A program made the position numbers and the translations under genes. Source: an uncultured Eubacteriales bacterium (GTDB lineage Bacteria > Bacillota_I > Bacilli_A > RF39 > UBA660). From it: a DNA stretch of 23,675 bases. The stretch spans positions 1 through 23,675 of the forward strand of contig ONWZ01000079.1 in assembly GCA_900321645.1 (NCBI GenBank), written 5' to 3'. Shown one piece after another: positions 15,891-22,938 of the stretch (the first letter of the stretch is position 1; every line of letters starts with the position of its first letter). The notes beneath the pieces are model-generated. The model saw only the letters and a program-made list of their open reading frames with translations. It was not told the DNA's origin and searched no databases.

Positions 15891-17120
15891 TTATGTATCT
15901 ATTTTTAAAATAGCTGAAACATTAATAATTGCTAATAAAGCAATAAAATAATCCGTTAAATTCCATAATATATTGGCTTTAATATAAGATGATATAATGA
16001 TTGTCACTAAAAAAATAAACATATATAATAATTTTATTTTTTTATGATTATTTAGAAATATTAGGTTACTTTCACCAAAATAATAACTAGCGACGATCGT
16101 TGAAAAAGCAAATAAAGTGGTAATTATCGATAGGAAGATAATCCCTCTACTTCCAAAATGATAATTAAAAGCATAGATAACTAAATCAATACCACTTGTT
16201 ACTTGATAATTAATTAACTCATAATCACTTGTTACAATCAATATAAAGGTTGTTAAACAAACAATAAAGATCGTTACATAGATGCCAAATACTTCCAGCA
16301 TTCCTTGTTTGTGAGGATTATTATCACAAATACTAGCAGAAATAGCACTTGTCCCAATCGATGATTCAGTTATGAAAATAGCTCGTTGCATTCCAATTAG
16401 AAAGACTGGAATGATACTTCTTATATTAAAAGCACTTTTTAATACTTGCATAATTATTCCTGAAATCATATTAATATTAGCAATAAAAATATATATACCT
16501 AATATAAGGTAAAAAATAAGCATAATTGGAACAATTATGGTATTTATAGTACTAATTCCTTTAATGTCTTTAATAATAATTATAAAAGTTATTATAAATA
16601 AAAAGATACTGGTATATATTGAATTAATATTAAAATGGTTAAAAGTATTAATAATCGTATTAGTTTGAATAGAAAGGAAAAGAATACTATAAGTAATAAT
16701 AATTAAAATGCTATAAAGATAACTCAGTTTTTTATTATTTAAACATTTTTTAATATAATAACTTGGTCCTCCTAGATAATTATCTTTATTTTTTATGCGA
16801 TATTTAATTCCTAATTTACATTCAACGTAAGTATTAATTGAGATAATTAAACTAATTAAACATATCCAAAAGATCGTTCCTATTCCGCCATAGTAAATAG
16901 CTAAAGCTATTCCTGATAATGATCCAACCCCTATTTTAGCAGCTAGTGATATACATAAACTAGATATTGGACTGACATTGTTATTACTTTTAGATTTAAT
17001 GGCTTTTTTTATCTCTTCAATATTTAATTGGATAAATTTATATTTAATTGAATATTTTATACCTGAATAAATGATTAAAACACTGGCAATATACCAAATA
17101 ATCGATAAGGATAATTTCAT
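15891..17120 (-). CDS. Sodium:alanine/amino-acid symporter (AGCS family)
   Basis: Integral membrane protein of the AGCS family (sodium- or proton-coupled uptake of alanine or glycine). The 409 residues make about ten membrane helices. Family features are AAKIGVGSLSGIALAIYYGG near residue 60-80 (usually GTGNIAGVATAI), LGGPSYYIKK, and GMQRAIFITESSIGTSAISA (usually GVKRGIFSNEAGMGSA). The protein is 40-70 residues shorter than usual and these signature motifs are diverged, so the substrate may differ. No good ribosome binding site precedes the ATG, and no other in-frame start is available nearby. It is the first gene upstream of spoVAC-AD-AEb and divergent from the coat gene, suggesting a sporulation or germination role; that is inference. 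Confidence 0.85.
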   Translation of the reverse strand: MKLSLSIIWYIASVLIIYSGIKYSIKYKFIQLNIEEIKKAIKSKSNNNVSPISSLCISLAAKIGVGSLSGIALAIYYGGIGTIFWICLISLIISINTYVECKLGIKYRIKNKDNYLGGPSYYIKKCLNNKKLSYLYSILIIITYSILFLSIQTNTIINTFNHFNINSIYTSIFLFIITFIIIIKDIKGISTINTIIVPIMLIFYLILGIYIFIANINMISGIIMQVLKSAFNIRSIIPVFLIGMQRAIFITESSIGTSAISASICDNNPHKQGMLEVFGIYVTIFIVCLTTFILIVTSDYELINYQVTSGIDLVIYAFNYHFGSRGIIFLSIITTLFAFSTIVASYYFGESNLIFLNNHKKIKLLYMFIFLVTIIISSYIKANILWNLTDYFIALLAIINVSAILKIDT

Positions 17121-17171
17121 ATTAAAATATATTCTAATTAGGTATTAATAATGCTTTTTTTAAATGTTTCG

Positions 17172-17184
17172 CATATCATATAAT
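17172..17184 (+). promoter_or_regulatory. Candidate -10 of the coat-protein promoter
   Basis: CATATCATA (17172-17180) matches the mother-cell sigma-K/sigma-E -10 pattern CATANNNTA. An overlapping TATAAT (17179-17184) would suit sigma-A. No matching -35 box was found for any of them, so the assignment is open. Confidence 0.45.
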
Positions 17185-17209
17185 GAATATTAATAAAGGG
17201 GTGGATTAT

Positions 17210-17632
17210 ATGTGCAATAATAATGAAAATAATGCATGTGACAATTGCATTCAAGATATTCTTAAGGTAATTTTATTGCTTCAACAAAGGGCATGTCCTA
17301 ATGATACTTGCTTAGAAACTTGCGATCGTGGATTTTTAGGACAAAATAGCTTAACACTATTCAATACGAGACCAGTCGTTCTTTATATGTGCGGATCAAA
17401 TGGAACGCCACTTACAATGCCTATCAGTAGAGATTCAGCTGAAACAGGAACTTCGAGTGTTTTCAGATTAGAAAAATTAGATAGCTGCTGTGCAACATTT
17501 AGAGTGCTTGAACCAAATCCTGATACAACAAGTACTGTTCCTTATCTTTCAACTGATTCTTTCTTTACAATTAATCTTGACTGTGTTTGTATTTTAAGAT
17601 GTCTTAACGATACTTTTGTTGATACGCAATAA
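17210..17632 (+). CDS. Cysteine-rich spore coat protein, CotY/CotZ family
   Basis: CotY and CotZ are disulfide-crosslinked, self-assembling proteins of the outer coat and exosporium. The 140-residue protein has 12 cysteines: clusters near the N-terminus (C2, C10, C13 and three more by residue 45), a CC pair, and the final motif LDCVCILRCLN. The core VFRLEKLDSCCATFRVL and the TINLDCVCILRCLN block match the CotZ pattern of VYFRVERVHGSCATL followed by DLNCFCAINCLN. The ATG at 17210 is preferred because AGGGGTGG lies 5 bases upstream; an earlier in-frame ATG at 17183 has no such site. It is monocistronic and divergent from the symporter-spoVA operon. Confidence 0.88.
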   Translation: MCNNNENNACDNCIQDILKVILLLQQRACPNDTCLETCDRGFLGQNSLTLFNTRPVVLYMCGSNGTPLTMPISRDSAETGTSSVFRLEKLDSCCATFRVLEPNPDTTSTVPYLSTDSFFTINLDCVCILRCLNDTFVDTQ

Positions 17633-17633
17633 T

Positions 17634-17660
17634 AAAAACTATCCAATGGATAGTTTTTTA
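17634..17660. terminator. Bidirectional terminator between the coat gene and the Ig/cadherin-like gene
   Basis: Stem AAAAACTATCC (17634-17644) / GGATAGTTTTT (17648-17658) with a tight AAT loop. T runs follow on the plus strand and A runs precede, so it can work both ways. It contains part of the stop codon (17658-17660) of the minus-strand gene. Confidence 0.82.
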
Positions 17661-18980
17661 TTTATGTTTATTTTTACCTTTTTTTAACATCATAATGCTC
17701 ATCGTTATTAATAAAATACCAACTAATAGCAAACTCATTACCAAGTATTTATAATATGTATCTTTATTGCTTTTATACATATCAAGAACTGCTAAATTAT
17801 ATCTTTGAACCGTCTTCTCTAGGGAATCATATTGATATAAGTTTTCCTTTCCGGTTTCTACGTTAATCGCATAGAATAAATAGAATTGATTACCTGTTAT
17901 ATCATTATTATCTAAGGCATAAGTATTTTTAATCAAGTCAGTTTTGACTTCTTGATAACTAGTTATTTTGGCTTTATCATAATTAAAACTTGTTTTCTTT
18001 AATTTAGCTACTTCTTTATCTAATATTTGAAGTGTCGTACCATTAAATGTATATTCATTATATGGAGTATATTTATTATTTTTGTAAATATAATATGCAA
18101 TATTACCACTACTATCTTTTAGACCTACGAGATCATATTTTAATTTTTCATTGTAGTATCCTTCAATTATATTATTTTGAATAGTAATATCTTTTTCAAT
18201 GTTATATTCACTGATCTCTGGCAAATCTTTGCGCTTTCTAATGACATTGTATTTTTCATTACCAATTGTTACTTCGATTGGTTTTAAATCTTCTAAAGTA
18301 GCTTTGATGGTATAGGTTCTTTTACTGCCATTTTCAGCAGTTACGACTAGTTCAAAAGTATTTAAGCCAATACTTACTTCGTGTTCACCAGTCCCAGTAA
18401 CTTTAGCATTAGAATCAGCTAATTGGGCATTAATTTTAATCTTCTCAGTTTCAGCAGGAATGGTTAGGGTATACTCTAACTTTTCTTTATCAAAATCTTC
18501 ATTTAATTTAAGGTTATCAATTGTGATACTTGATAGAAAATTATTTGATGACTTGGTTTTGGTTTGAGTGCTTCCACCACCACTATTATTACTTGGTGGT
18601 GTTTGTTTAGCATTTACGGTAATTGTTACACTGCGTGGACTTAGTGATACTTCTTCGGCATTGGCATCACTGATACCATCCGTTGGACTTACGGTAATAA
18701 CGGCAGTACCAGCACTTTTGGCCGTGATGGTTACCCAACCAACATTATTCTCAATCCATACGTTATTAGTTGAAATACTAGCTACTCCACTATTTGATGT
18801 ACTAATATTAAATCTTCCAGTTAAGCCTGAAGACGTGCCATCAATTTTTAATGAGATGGTATTTCCGGCAGTGACGGTATTACTAGTTACTGAGATACTA
18901 AAATCAGCGGCTAAAACGTTGTTTATAAACGTTATGAAGACAAATAGTCCAATACTTAAATATTTAATTCCTTTTTTCAT
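17658..18980 (-). CDS. Secreted/membrane-anchored protein with Ig-like and cadherin-like beta-sandwich domains
   Basis: A 440-residue surface protein of unknown function. A signal peptide (1-24, ending NNVLA) leads into a bacterial Ig-like (BIG2-type) domain of about 100 residues (25-125, with SVTSNTVTAGNTISLKI and a GTAVITVSP strand). A Ser/Gly-rich linker follows, then a cadherin-like beta-sandwich (about 145-232: FLSSITIDN through GSKRTYTIKATL), a second folded region (233-400) and a C-terminal membrane helix (about 411-432) with a basic cytoplasmic tail. It begins 9 bases after the glucosaminidase gene; GGGAGG (18985-18990) overlaps that gene's stop. The pair probably acts together at the cell wall. 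Confidence 0.88.
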   Translation of the reverse strand: MKKGIKYLSIGLFVFITFINNVLAADFSISVTSNTVTAGNTISLKIDGTSSGLTGRFNISTSNSGVASISTNNVWIENNVGWVTITAKSAGTAVITVSPTDGISDANAEEVSLSPRSVTITVNAKQTPPSNNSGGGSTQTKTKSSNNFLSSITIDNLKLNEDFDKEKLEYTLTIPAETEKIKINAQLADSNAKVTGTGEHEVSIGLNTFELVVTAENGSKRTYTIKATLEDLKPIEVTIGNEKYNVIRKRKDLPEISEYNIEKDITIQNNIIEGYYNEKLKYDLVGLKDSSGNIAYYIYKNNKYTPYNEYTFNGTTLQILDKEVAKLKKTSFNYDKAKITSYQEVKTDLIKNTYALDNNDITGNQFYLFYAINVETGKENLYQYDSLEKTVQRYNLAVLDMYKSNKDTYYKYLVMSLLLVGILLITMSIMMLKKGKNKHK

Positions 18981-18989
18981 GTTACCTCC

Positions 18990-20990
18990 CTATTGTGTTA
19001 TTTTTTTTACATCCATAATATGATTCTTAATGGCGACATAATCGGTAGCTAATACTTTGTTATCACGATTGACATCGGCACATAATTTTTCAAAATCATT
19101 TAATTTTTTTACATCCATGATGTGATTTTTAATTAAAACATAATCGGTAGCAGCTATTTTACCATCACCATTAACATCACCATAGATAATTAAAGTATAT
19201 GTTTTTTCTTCTCGATCAGTCTTAATTTTTAATTTATCACCACTAGCTACAATACCACTTGTTTTATTATTATTATTTTTATCAGTATATGTTACAATTG
19301 CTTTACTTTCTTTATCCGTAATGCTCTTAATAATAGTGCTTACATTAGTATTTATTTCATATCCGTAGAAATATGTACCATCATTCTTGATATTTAATAA
19401 TCTTAAAATTTCACTAATATCTAAAGCAGGTGTATCATCATTTGATGTTTCTGGTTGCTTTTTAGTAATGTTTATTTTATAGGTGCGTTTATCACCATTG
19501 CCAGCCGTTACGACGATATTGATTGTTTGTTTTTCATTTGGAATAGAAACACTACCGGTTCCTTCGATATTGGCTGCGCCATTAATTTTAGTTGCATCTA
19601 TTTCGATCGAATTAGTTGTTGCATCTAAAACTAAATCAAATGTCGTATTAGTTGTTGGTTCTTCAAACAGATATGAGCCATTAACCGATAAGCTTGATAA
19701 GTAATTATTGGGATTCTTACTACTTGGCAAAGAGGTTTTATCTGGCATGTTTTTATATACCGGAATTGAGAAAGCAAAACTATTACCTAAGGCTCCTCTA
19801 TTATTATAGCTATTATAAGTTTTAATAGCTTCATAATATGGAGCTTCAATATTCTGCATGTACTGATGTCTACCTGGTTTTGGAACTATCAAATCCCATT
19901 TCTGCAAATACAAGGTATCTTGTCCCACATTAATATAATCTTTAGCTAGAAATTCAGCTCCACCCAAAATAGCTTTATACGGACTATTCCAGCCTTTTTC
20001 TTTAGCATATTTTAGCCCATTCGTAATAATCTGACTTTGACTACCAGTTGCTTTGATATTGTAGAAATTATAATATCCTTCATAACCACTAACAGTACCA
20101 GAAACAATGGTACTACCATTGGCTCCAACTTCTTGGATAACACGCGATACTAGTAAATATGGACTAACATTATATTCACTAGCAGCATCCATAAATGCAT
20201 CAACATATGTTTTGGTTTGTTCACTATTGGCATATCCAGTCATAAAGGTGTTTTTAAGAATAGCTTCCACCCCTTCCCTAGTTTGATAACTAGCATTATA
20301 TGACAATGTTTCAAACATAAATATTTGTTTTTCAGTTATGAAGTTTCTTGGATCCATATAGTATGCAATAACATCTTTTCTTGGAGCATACCAATTACTT
20401 CCGCCACCATCAAAATTATGATAGAAGGTATCAGTTAAATAATTATATGACCAACTTTCAGTTGATTTATAACCATCAATATATCTTCCAGTATCTTCGA
20501 TTAAACTCCATCCTTTTCCTAAATCAGTATATTCAAGATTATTCATATAAGTAAAATCTAAATCAGTACTAAAAACTTTGAATTGCCATGTTGGATGAGC
20601 ATTATGTAATTTTATTAAATTTGGTATATAACTATCAGGGAATCCTAATTCTTTTAAGTATGCCGTATAATCTTCATAATCTGCTGGATCAATTTCTTTG
20701 ATGGTTTTAATCGAAGCAAACTCACTACAAATATAACCGGTTGTACCATTATAGCTAGCTTTATACCAAACAGCATCACAGCCATTACCACTGGCAATGT
20801 TATCATCGATTAAGTCAAGTTCGGCCCCTGTATTAAATTCACGAATGATATTATTAGCATAAATTGTGGCACTACTTCTAAATCTAACACTATCTCCTTC
20901 GATAACTACGACCTTCGTATCAGCAGATACATTCAATGTAAAAACAAGAAAAGTCATAACAAAAACGACTAAATATGATATTTTTTTCAT
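18990..20990 (-). CDS. Secreted glucosaminidase with SH3, cadherin-like and dockerin-like domains
   Basis: A 666-residue exported cell-wall hydrolase. Order: signal peptide (1-23, ends NVSA); a bacterial SH3 domain (about 25-95, VRFRSSATIYA through TTGYICSEF); a glucosaminidase (LytD/LytB-like, GH73-type) region, with the likely acid residue E287 in SRVIQEVGANGS; a cadherin-like beta-sandwich (about 425-515); and a C-terminal dockerin-like pair of EF-hand repeats (604-666: DVNGDGKIAATDYVLIKNHI and DVNRDNKVLATDYVAIKNHI). I chose the ATG at 20990 because AGGTG lies 6 bases upstream; the GTG at 20999 overlaps that site. Expected to cleave glycan strands, for example in cell separation. It is coupled to the membrane-anchored gene downstream. 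Confidence 0.9.
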   Translation of the reverse strand: MKKISYLVVFVMTFLVFTLNVSADTKVVVIEGDSVRFRSSATIYANNIIREFNTGAELDLIDDNIASGNGCDAVWYKASYNGTTGYICSEFASIKTIKEIDPADYEDYTAYLKELGFPDSYIPNLIKLHNAHPTWQFKVFSTDLDFTYMNNLEYTDLGKGWSLIEDTGRYIDGYKSTESWSYNYLTDTFYHNFDGGGSNWYAPRKDVIAYYMDPRNFITEKQIFMFETLSYNASYQTREGVEAILKNTFMTGYANSEQTKTYVDAFMDAASEYNVSPYLLVSRVIQEVGANGSTIVSGTVSGYEGYYNFYNIKATGSQSQIITNGLKYAKEKGWNSPYKAILGGAEFLAKDYINVGQDTLYLQKWDLIVPKPGRHQYMQNIEAPYYEAIKTYNSYNNRGALGNSFAFSIPVYKNMPDKTSLPSSKNPNNYLSSLSVNGSYLFEEPTTNTTFDLVLDATTNSIEIDATKINGAANIEGTGSVSIPNEKQTINIVVTAGNGDKRTYKINITKKQPETSNDDTPALDISEILRLLNIKNDGTYFYGYEINTNVSTIIKSITDKESKAIVTYTDKNNNNKTSGIVASGDKLKIKTDREEKTYTLIIYGDVNGDGKIAATDYVLIKNHIMDVKKLNDFEKLCADVNRDNKVLATDYVAIKNHIMDVKKITQ
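19003..19178 (-). repeat. Two near-identical dockerin-like repeats within the glucosaminidase gene
   Basis: Two calcium-loop repeats in tandem, about 19003-19076 and 19104-19178. Each carries a DVN-D-K loop followed by ATDYV-IKNHIMDVKK. The protein copies differ at only a few positions and the DNA is also very similar, suggesting a fairly recent duplication or strong constraint. Confidence 0.8.
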
Positions 20991-21014
20991 CTTATGCACC
21001 TACTTTCTAACTAT

Positions 21015-21023
21015 ATTATAACA
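21015..21023 (-). promoter_or_regulatory. Extended -10 promoter for the glucosaminidase operon
   Basis: On the minus strand TGTTATAAT (21023-21015). No convincing -35 box is seen at 17 bases. Confidence 0.55.
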
Positions 21024-21066
21024 TTAAGTAGTTATATTTCTATTAAATTTAAGGCTACTTTACACT

Positions 21067-21091
21067 AAAAAACCATACATAATGTATGGTT
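21067..21091 (-). terminator. Terminator after holA
   Basis: Stem AACCATAC / GTATGGTT (21071-21078 with 21084-21091), followed on the minus strand by a U run. The stop codon of holA (21090-21092) lies at the stem base. Confidence 0.88.
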
Positions 21092-22034
21092 AACGATTCA
21101 TATCTAGTAAGAAAATAGCTAATTCATCAATATTACTATTTCCTAATTTATTATTTTTATCAATTTCGGCTAATCTATTTATGTAGTGACATAAATCTTT
21201 TTCAGTATAATTATATAATCTTTCTAGCATTTTTTTGACATAGAATACTTTTTTTCCAATTACTTTAGCAATATCATAATTATTTTTACTATTATTAGCT
21301 AATCTTTTAATAATCAAGGCTTGTCTAAAGACATTACTAAGTGATACCAACAAATAATCAGGGGAAATATTTTCTAGTTTGAAATTATTGTACATTTTTG
21401 TTATAGTATCCTGATTATTTTCTAATACTGCATTCGTAAATTCATAGATAACATTATCGATGTTATCAGTAATTAACAAATCAATATCTTCTTTAGTAAT
21501 AGTTTTATCTTCTTCTTTATAGATAAATAACTTATTTAGTTCTAAATTAATATTATTTATATCATTACCTATCTTACTATATAAGTAGTCAAGATTAAAC
21601 TTATCTATCTTATAGTTATTATCTTTAATTATATTATTTATATATATTAATATTTTATCTTGATTATCGCTTTTGGTAGTATCAATAATCTTGAAATTAT
21701 CTTTAAATACTTTATAATTCTTTAATCTAGCATCAACTTTGGGAGCTAATAAAATAATATACGCATCTCGATTAATATTACCAACATATTTAGTTAAATA
21801 TTCATAATCAGATTCATTAATTTTAGCAATATCTAGATTATTACCAAGAATAACTTTGGTATTAGAAAATAAGCTCATCATCGATGCTTCGTCTAAGATA
21901 TCAGCAATTGACGATGTGCTTAAATCATAAGTAATTTTATTATCTTCTTCATAAGTAATTTTATTTAATATTTCGGCTAGATAAAAATCAATTTGCTCAC
22001 TATCTTCACCGATAATTAAATATAAGTTATTCAT
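21090..22034 (-). CDS. holA: DNA polymerase III subunit delta (HolA)
   Basis: HolA is the clamp-loader subunit that opens the sliding beta clamp during replication. The 314-residue protein shows the N-terminal NLYLIIGEDS (a degenerate nucleotide-binding fold), a segment containing MSLFSNTKVILGNN, and the C-terminal helical domain with LLVSLSNVFRQALIIKRL, which is typical of HolA from Firmicutes. The ATG follows GAGGGAG, which lies in the 3' end of the preceding gene; the two genes overlap by 8 bases. It follows a membrane protein of unknown role rather than the comEC or rpsT neighbours seen in many Firmicutes. Confidence 0.93.
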   Translation of the reverse strand: MNNLYLIIGEDSEQIDFYLAEILNKITYEEDNKITYDLSTSSIADILDEASMMSLFSNTKVILGNNLDIAKINESDYEYLTKYVGNINRDAYIILLAPKVDARLKNYKVFKDNFKIIDTTKSDNQDKILIYINNIIKDNNYKIDKFNLDYLYSKIGNDINNINLELNKLFIYKEEDKTITKEDIDLLITDNIDNVIYEFTNAVLENNQDTITKMYNNFKLENISPDYLLVSLSNVFRQALIIKRLANNSKNNYDIAKVIGKKVFYVKKMLERLYNYTEKDLCHYINRLAEIDKNNKLGNSNIDELAIFLLDMNR

Positions 22035-22878
22035 TATATTCTCCCTCTATACAACTATAACCCTCTTTTTTCATATATCTTTTTATTTCATCATATTGAT
22101 AAATAATTAATTTGTTATCATAAATTAATTTTAATGTTAAAGTATCATCATCATATTTATATGTACCAGTATCATCGAAATTGACACTTTCTTTATTGTT
22201 ATCTTTAAAATCGTGATATGTCTCTTCATCTTTAAAGGTGTAAGTATCTATTTTATTCATCGTATCTAATTCATCATTACGATCAAATTTGATGGTTACC
22301 TCACTTTGATATGGTAAATCAATTTTCTTATCATATCCTTCCATCGTACAATCTAATTTCTTTAATTTAACTTCCAATATATCAGGATTATAATGCAAAT
22401 AGATAATTCCTCCTAAAAATAATAAACAAATAACTAATAATATATATAAGAAAACTGGCTTTTTAGTAGTTACTTCTTCTTCGACAATAACTGTTTCCTT
22501 AGGAATTGACATATTATCTAATTCAATTAAGCGATTAAAATCAACTTCCGTACTGGATACTAACTCTATTTTATTAATATTACCTAAATCTAGAATTTCA
22601 TATTCGCTTGGATTGACACAATTATTTAAATAATCATTGACGAATTTTTCAATATATTGTTTTTCATCTTCACGAATACCAAATGTAACAATTGAATTCT
22701 CTTTCAAGTGAATACTGGCATAATATAGTTTATTCTTTCCATATTCTTCGGTAAAGGTAAAGATGGCATACTTATTCATATATTTTTTATGGGTAAAAGC
22801 CGCAAATAATGATACTAAACGCTCATCCGCATTTCCATATAAGTCATTATTAGATATTTTTAATATTCTTCCGTTCAT
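22027..22878 (-). CDS. Hypothetical single-pass membrane protein
   Basis: A 283-residue protein I do not recognise. It has no signal peptide. An N-terminal soluble domain (about 1-140) with mixed alpha/beta features is followed by one membrane helix (141-160) and an outer domain (165-283) rich in Asp, Glu, Lys and Tyr. The outer domain contains two cysteines, CTMEGYDKK near the start and YSCIEG at the end, spaced to form a disulfide. It has its own promoter (22910-22938) and overlaps holA by 8 bases. The link to holA may be simple co-transcription. Confidence 0.8.
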   Translation of the reverse strand: MNGRILKISNNDLYGNADERLVSLFAAFTHKKYMNKYAIFTFTEEYGKNKLYYASIHLKENSIVTFGIREDEKQYIEKFVNDYLNNCVNPSEYEILDLGNINKIELVSSTEVDFNRLIELDNMSIPKETVIVEEEVTTKKPVFLYILLVICLLFLGGIIYLHYNPDILEVKLKKLDCTMEGYDKKIDLPYQSEVTIKFDRNDELDTMNKIDTYTFKDEETYHDFKDNNKESVNFDDTGTYKYDDDTLTLKLIYDNKLIIYQYDEIKRYMKKEGYSCIEGEYNE

Positions 22879-22909
22879 ATTATCAATCCCATCTATCTTT
22901 TATATATTA

Positions 22910-22938
22910 ATTATATAATAGATAATCTTTTTATTCAA
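22910..22938 (-). promoter_or_regulatory. Promoter for the membrane protein-holA operon
   Basis: On the minus strand: TTGAAT (22933-22938), a 17-base spacer and TATAAT (22910-22915). The -35 overlaps the uvrC stop codon, and no terminator is seen between uvrC and this gene. Confidence 0.8.

Noticed and set aside
18568..19023. Plus-strand open frame across the surface-protein genes
   Set aside because: Antisense to a signal peptide and Ig-like domain, with no ribosome site.
19003..19178. Direct repeat as a possible mobile-element or CRISPR-like repeat
   Set aside because: Both copies are in frame and code for the dockerin loops; the similarity is explained by the protein domain.
19483..19704. 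Plus-strand open frame inside the glucosaminidase gene
   Set aside because: Antisense to the cadherin-like domain, no start signals, no recognisable family.
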